64,000 nt of DNA. It comes from Henricia sp. BOLD:AAB3569 (taxonomy: Eukaryota; Echinodermata; Asteroidea; Spinulosida; Echinasteridae). Positions 59,101 through 64,000 of the stretch are shown here, one piece after another. Where the stretch lies: positions 992,001-1,056,000 of the forward strand of contig JBBELK010000218.1 of assembly GCA_037783545.1 (NCBI GenBank), in the 5' to 3' direction. The notes beneath the pieces were generated by a model. It was not told the DNA's origin. It ran no database searches and saw only the letters and a program-made list of their open reading frames with translations. Position 1 is the first letter of the stretch; each line of letters starts with the position of its first letter. The position numbers and the translations under genes were made by a program.

Positions 59101-60286
59101 CAATTAACTCTAGCCAACATTAAAGGCAGATCACATGATTGGAACTTTAAAACTAACCGAAAACAACTTTACATAACCAACGAGTATGATTGATAAACTG
59201 CCTTGTAGACATTTCAGCCATGCACTTAGATGCAGTAATACTTTAGAAATTCAGAATACCGTTTGCCAACTGAGATGTTTTCGACGCGAACTGCCTGTGA
59301 GGGCGCTGTGCTGCCTCTAAAAGAACCACCGCACCGCAGGGAGTACGGTCACTACTACACTCACAGCTGATCGCACGAGTATAAAGAAAGTGTGAAAGTT
59401 TCACCAGCTTGCATTTCGCCCTCTGGTCATTTGGAGTCCGTGACAAACTAGCCACTGAACCGGCCCGGAACCGATCCCGAATCTTCCAACTATTATCTTT
59501 CTTTGCCGACGAGTCCTCGGGATATTAGTTCAGATCACACCCTGTCTCCGCGTGAAGAACTGGAGTCGCCTTTTTCAAACTCCCATCCTTGTTTTGCGGT
59601 TGTCGTTTTTGGTACATCTTGTTTGTGAAATCGCCTCTTCTTCGTGAGCTGAAACCTGAAAAACGGAAGGTAGGCCTACACGTCTGACACAACCTGCTGA
59701 AATCTCCGGTAAGACCCCAAACAGATTCTTTGTTTTTTCTTCCATCTTATAGCTCATTTGGTATCAGTTAATTCGATGGCGTTGTATATAATTCCTCCGC
59801 AAAGACAGATGCATGGCCGCATCATTGTTATAAATAGTGGTGCATGGTACTAAATAGGACGCGCATGTTATTTGAGTTTGGCGTCTTGTTCGGCATTTCA
59901 ACCTGGGTAGACGTGCATTCCTTCTCGTAATGTAAAGGATATTTGCGACAAATGAAACGATTGTTATGTAAATTCTCTCCGGGTCTGCCACAGCTTTAGA
60001 CATCTCGCACGAATTAGAAAAAAAAGCGAGTGTGACTGATGATGATAACACTTGTTCCTATAAGATTGAACTTACACCGTTGAATCAATGTTGACATTTT
60101 CTCAACGAAAGTGACAAGTCTGCTGTGTGTTCTCCTGCTAATTGAAACGACAATTGAAAACCGTACATTCAAGAGAAAAGGCATAACAAAAGCAAATGAT
60201 CTGGGAGGGAGAAATCTCAAACCCAATAGGAGAGTTTATTTAATAACTCAAACCAATGTCTTTTATGATAAAAACAATTCGCTATA
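59101..60286. other. Intergenic, no gene supported
   Basis: 59260-59480 is GC-richer and could be regulatory. Frames of 60-95 codons at 59575-60051 on the minus strand have no domain. Confidence 0.45.
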
Positions 60287-60690
60287 TGGGTCTGTCCACA
60301 GTAATGGGGTACATTTGAAAAATAAGTCAATAACTCCTTTCAGATGTCTTTAGTTTATCTCAGAATTAAAGAAATGTACTTGTTTTGTTCTCAGGAAATT
60401 GCTGCCACAACATACATTTTTGAAAAGCTTGTGTACACATTTTCCTATAATTACGTATTAACGTGGACAGACCATTTTTTGACATTTTTTCCGTCTTTGT
60501 TACATGTGTAATAGAAACATTTGTGCACGGGGTTTTCACAAATGTATGTTGTAGGACTATTTTTGGTAAAAAAGTGATTTCCTCAGTTTAGCTTGATAAT
60601 TTAAAGATAAAATTAAGACATTTGAAGTTAACTAAGACCTAAGATCTTGAATGTTACAAAAATGTACCCCATTACTGTGGAAAGACCCAT
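60287..60690. mobile_element. 404-bp TIR element, sister of 58109-58548, reversed
   Basis: Has the same ends and interior phrases as 58109-58548, in the opposite direction, about 40 bases shorter. The two copies can pair over most of their length across a 1.7-kb loop. Confidence 0.85.
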
Positions 60691-61106
60691 ACACAGTTCA
60701 GTTCTTGCAATAAGCATTATTATATGCAGCGGATGCCCGCGTGTTACGTTTTACATGCACAACATCTGGTCACCAGAAAAGCCTATCTCTAATTACATGT
60801 AGGCCTAGATGAAAATGTGGGGCAAATGAAAAACACACCAGCAAGTTTTGTAAACAAGTCGTGTCCTCTTTTTTGTGTGGATGCATTTTTAAAAATCCTA
60901 ATAGTACATATTATGTTACATTGACGCTATGTACTGTTTTTCTGCAACAATGTTTTTTGTGCCCAAAATGGTATATTCTGTATTTAATTATTTTACGGTG
61001 ATTAGGAAAAATATTGATTGTCCATTTGGGCAACTATTTTACACCGAAGTTAGGTTAGTGGTTCTTATGGAAACCCCGAGGTATAGTATATAGCAATGTG
61101 CATCAT
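60691..61106. other. Intergenic, nothing recognised
   Basis: AT-rich sequence without repeat or coding signal. Confidence 0.5.
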
Positions 61107-61172
61107 ACTAGCTCTGCTGTTAGAGCATCTGCCCGTTGTGTAAGAGGTTTCAGGTTCGAATCCTGGTGAGAA
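61107..61172 (+). repeat. tRNA-like unit
   Basis: TAGCTCTGCTGTTAGAGCATC is a convincing D-arm/box A, and CAGGTTCGAATCCTG a perfect T-arm with box B. The anticodon stem is degenerate and acceptor ends do not pair, so a tRNA relic or SINE head is likelier than a gene. Confidence 0.6.
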
Positions 61173-61288
61173 GTGAGAACCTTCATTTGCAATTTAAATT
61201 CTGTGATGGTTAGTTAAATTTCAGATTGTTCGCTGGTCCGTTAAACGGGGGCCTCGGGTTCAAATCCCGATTCGGTGTAAGTGAATTA

Positions 61289-61434
61289 TAGACCGTATCG
61301 AATAACTGCCATCTTGTAGGCAAGTTTCTTTGTTCCGTGAGGACATGGATGGCTGCACATATTGTGGTTACACTGTCGACCAATTTAAGTGACAAATATT
61401 GCCCTACAAGATGGCAGCTATTCGATACGGTCTA
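61289..61434. mobile_element. 146-bp TA-flanked MITE, sister of 39196-39342
   Basis: TAGACCGTATCGAATAACTG / CAGCTATTCGATACGGTCTA ends with TA at 61287-61288 and 61435-61436. It lies between two further box B-like phrases (GGGTTCAAATCCCG at 61257 and 61697), perhaps splitting an older tRNA-derived unit. Confidence 0.88.
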
Positions 61435-61516
61435 TACACCGTATGCATGCATTCAGGTTTTTCATATAATTTGATGTATGGATAAGAGAAACAAAAATCG
61501 TATGGGCCTCATGAAT

Positions 61517-61578
61517 GATGAGAATTCGAACCTGAAACCACCAGTTTCTTGAGCAGGTGCTCTACCAGCTGAGTGAGG
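61517..61578 (-). repeat. tRNA-like unit, minus strand
   Basis: The minus strand reads CTCAGCTGGTAGAGCACCTG (D-arm/box A) and CAGGTTCGAATTC (box B). The anticodon arm region (GCTCAAGAAAC) is irregular. tRNA-derived. Confidence 0.55.
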
Positions 61579-62753
61579 CACAGTTGTACACTTTCTCAGG
61601 TTTTCCCTCCGAGCCCATTTTCCCCTCAGTGTTGCATGGGTGCGCAACTGAGCAAAGCAATATTTTGTATATGGTGCCTATATGTCAGTGGTCTCGGGTT
61701 CAAATCCCGATCTGGAACATGTGATTTTTCCCTCATCCCTTGTGCGATTGTTTCAATTAAATGGTGATTAGGCACTATACGAAATATTGCGTTTGCTAAT
61801 TTGATGTGTCAAAAGCGTGACAAGCGTTGTCACGCCCGTCGCCCGTGACGCTGAAACTGTTATACATGTAACAACAGTCAACATTTCATTCTCCTCTCGA
61901 ACTCGACTCCTTATTTGTTCCGAATTGTTTTTCTTTAAAATGGAAATTCAGATAGGACAGAAATTCACACAAGCTGCAAAAAAACATTCTCCTGTGAGTC
62001 CGTCCAATGTGAGTTTTTCCCCCCGTAGTTTAAAGAGAAAGTGCATCGAACGTGGGCGATCCTTTTAGCAAATACCCACAAATCCATTTCGAATCCTAAA
62101 ATAAATCTGTGCTTGTTTCGCTTTACCGCCCAAGAATTTTAAACTTCCAACTTCACTCATTGGCAACAGAAAAACAATTAGTAACCAAAACGTGCGGCGG
62201 GGGTGTTCTTGACTTTGTCACGGCGGTTTCCAAGTACTCGATATATATCTCCCGGAATCCATGCTATCAGCATTCGCGGATTTGTCCTGTCACGGTGTAT
62301 TGCTATACTGAGCCTCACTGGGAAGCATGCGGGCCACACCCTGCCAGAGACTGCAGTGTATGTTGTATAAGCGGTAATTCGTATATCCCTGTCTTTTCTT
62401 ACGGCAACCGCCCACAGCAGAGCCGAAAGCCGCTTGGGATTATAATCTAAGCCGCATAAAGAGGCAAAGATGGCGGCACCCCCACCTCACAAAACGCAGA
62501 CGTTGCACTCAAAAGAAACATTTTGGGTATTATCTAAGATTGGGTATTAGGCCGATCTAAGATTGTAGATCAGTTGTGACGAACCCCTATTGCACTGCTC
62601 CAGAACTATTTGTATGATAGATTTGTTATTAGAATGTCATTTTGATTAATCCTATAAAAATATTACACAGTCGTCTTTTTTTGTGCTGGTGTGATTTTTT
62701 AACGATCGTAAAAGTCCAATCATTCTGCCAAAACGTCGTTAGTTCAGTAATTG
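61579..62753. other. Intergenic; weak first-exon candidate at 62470
   Basis: AAGATGGCGGC at 62468-62477 is both a YY1-type promoter-proximal motif and a good start context; the frame gives about 26 codons before TAG. It could be the 5' end of a gene leaving the window on the right, but no donor is convincing. A 113-codon frame at 62109-62450 has no domain. Confidence 0.3.
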
Positions 62754-62820
62754 ATTTAGCTTGCAGTTAGCACTGCATACTCAGTGCTTTCCCGAGACAC
62801 TATGAAAAACTTCATGGCGT

Positions 62821-62890
62821 GCTCGGGTGGGATTCGAACCCACGACCTCCTGCAAACGAGGCAGACGTCTTAACCACTCGACCACCGAGC
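62821..62890 (-). tRNA. tRNA-like, Thr (CGT) anticodon, copy 1
   Basis: The minus strand folds as a cloverleaf: acceptor GCTCGGT/CCCGAGC with one mismatch, a D-arm with AGTGGTTAAGA, anticodon stem TCTGC/GCAGG around loop CTCGTTT, and T-arm GTGGGTTCGAATCCCAC with a perfect stem. At 70 bases it is short, and it belongs to a tandem repeat, so it may be a SINE or pseudo-tRNA and not a working gene. Confidence 0.5.
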
Positions 62891-63185
62891 TAGCCGGTGT
62901 TGAATGGCCGGTTCGAATCAGTTCGCAATGCGGATCGCAATTAATCAGTAATTGATTTAGCTTGCGTCGGGGAGAATTAATGTTAATTAGGGTTTGCCCT
63001 TACCCGACGTATATTAGCACGGCATACTCAGTGCTTTCCCGAGACACTATGAAAAACGTCGTTCATTTGAATTATATAAACGCGTGTGAATTATATAAAC
63101 GCGTGTGCACTCGCATATTTTTTACAAGGGCGCCCTCATGTGAACTAAACTCTTCACCCCAACACTATGAAAAACTTCATGGCGT

Positions 63186-63255
63186 GCTCGGGTGGGATTC
63201 GAACCCACGACCTCCTGCAAACAGGGCAGACGTCTTAACCACTCGACCACCGAGC
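63186..63255 (-). tRNA. tRNA-like, Thr (TGT) anticodon, copy 2
   Basis: Matches copy 1 except in the anticodon loop, which reads CCTGTTT, so the anticodon would be TGT but position 33 is C in place of the invariant T. That change argues for a pseudogene. Confidence 0.45.
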
Positions 63256-63651
63256 TAGCCGGTGTTGAATGGCCGATTCGAATCAGTTAGCAAGGGGATC
63301 GCAATTAATCAGTAATTGATTTAGCTTGCGTCGGGGAGAATGAATGTTAATTAGGGTTTGCCCTTACCCGACGTATATTAGCACTGCATACTCAGTGCTT
63401 TCCCGAGACACTATGAAAAACGTCGTTCATTTGAATTATATAAACGCGTGTGAATTATATATGAATTATATAAACGCGTGTGCACTCGCATATTTTTTAC
63501 AAGGGCGCCCTCATGTGAACTAAACTCTTCAAATTTGTACGTCTTGAGTTAACCTGGACAAAAGACAAAACTGCATTCTGGGGATGTTGCTTGATCGCTA
63601 TCCGTCCCATTTGGTCCAAGAGTATATTTGCGAAAACGTATATGGTATTAA

Positions 63652-63770
63652 AGGCACAGGCTCGTCAGCAATGCGCGCGCGCCAAATTCGTGCCACGAAT
63701 CACGCAGCTCCACAGAAAAGGCATGGTGCTGCGTATTTCGTGGCACGTATTAGGCAGGCGCGCATTGCTA
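63652..63770. mobile_element. TTAA-family palindromic MITE, eroded right end
   Basis: TTAA at 63648-63651, AGGCACAGGCTCGTCAGCAA left end, CG-rich arms; the right end stops at GCGCATTGCTAAATAGG without the GAGCCTGTGCCT tip. 63771-64000 holds nothing recognised. Confidence 0.8.
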
Positions 63771-64000
63771 AATAGGACGATGGCTTCGCTTCTTGAGAGC
63801 ATTTTTATTATTTTCTCGGAACGTATAGATGAGGTACTGCCCATGCCTTATACACGGGTTGGTTTTTATCATATACCGGTACACATCCTCAATCACACAT
63901 TTAGATATCTCCGTTCATAGCAGTTTTCCAATCCCATAATCTATCTTTAATAAAACGTTTACGCGCCATTCCTGCGGTAGTAGGCGAGAACGCCTAACGC

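Larger units (their letters stand above)
62754..63531. repeat. Tandem repeat of about 365 bp containing tRNA-like units
   Basis: CAGTAATTGATTTAGCTTGC recurs at 62754, 62946 and 63309, and GTGCTTTCCCGAGACACTATG at about 62787, 63030 and 63399. Each full unit has a tRNA-like block, TATAAACGCGTGTG repeats and CAAGGGCGCCCTCATGTG. The second unit ends near 63531. Confidence 0.85.

Noticed and set aside
62754..63531. CRISPR-like array
   Set aside because: Units are about 365 bp with tRNA-like content in animal DNA; no short repeat-spacer pattern.

Overview
The window looks like nuclear DNA of an invertebrate animal, most likely a marine deuterostome such as an echinoderm; this is an inference. The supporting signs are spliced-gene signals (polypyrimidine tracts with AG acceptors, GT donors, an AATAAA signal), long gene-poor stretches, TTAGGG-type interstitial repeats, a TRH-receptor-like GPCR, DIRS-type and CR1-like retroelements, a Tc1 transposase relic, tRNA-headed SINEs and very many MITEs. 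Nothing bacterial (operons, Shine-Dalgarno sites, CRISPR) is present, and most ORFs longer than 60 codons are chance or repeat-derived.

Two host genes can be supported. On the plus strand, 2616-3668 encodes a complete class A GPCR in one coding exon. It is preceded by a strong splice acceptor at 2515-2516 and possibly by a TATA promoter and short leader exon near 1721-1794. On the minus strand, a 3.67-kb terminal exon (12757-9088) encodes a large, disordered, probably nuclear protein with a basic C-terminal coiled coil. Its 5' end is a proper splice acceptor, and a good first coding exon lies at 21262-21081 with exactly complementary phase. I infer one gene of about 12.5 kb with an 8.3-kb intron full of transposons.

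The rest is layered repeats. 13.6-19.9 kb (inside the inferred intron) holds a Tc1 pseudogene and nested MITEs, one insertion being proven by an empty copy at 22991-23462. 21.6-22.4 kb is a TTAA-flanked element with a perfect internal hairpin. 24661-28045 is a recent MITE-spacer-MITE-spacer-MITE tandem array. 28-40 kb has three-way SINE/MITE/LINE debris with several clean target-site duplications. 40812-47276 is a large imperfect palindrome made from two head-to-head copies of a truncated DIRS-like element. 47.8-64 kb contains more TIR elements, SINE and tRNA-like units and a tandem tRNA-containing repeat.

The most distinctive structures are the DIRS palindrome (a possible source of long hairpin RNA), the MITE-bounded tandem array, and the phase-matched split gene. 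No proven new biological system is visible. Limits: alignments were by eye, identities are not quantified, and exon joins are predictions without transcript support.
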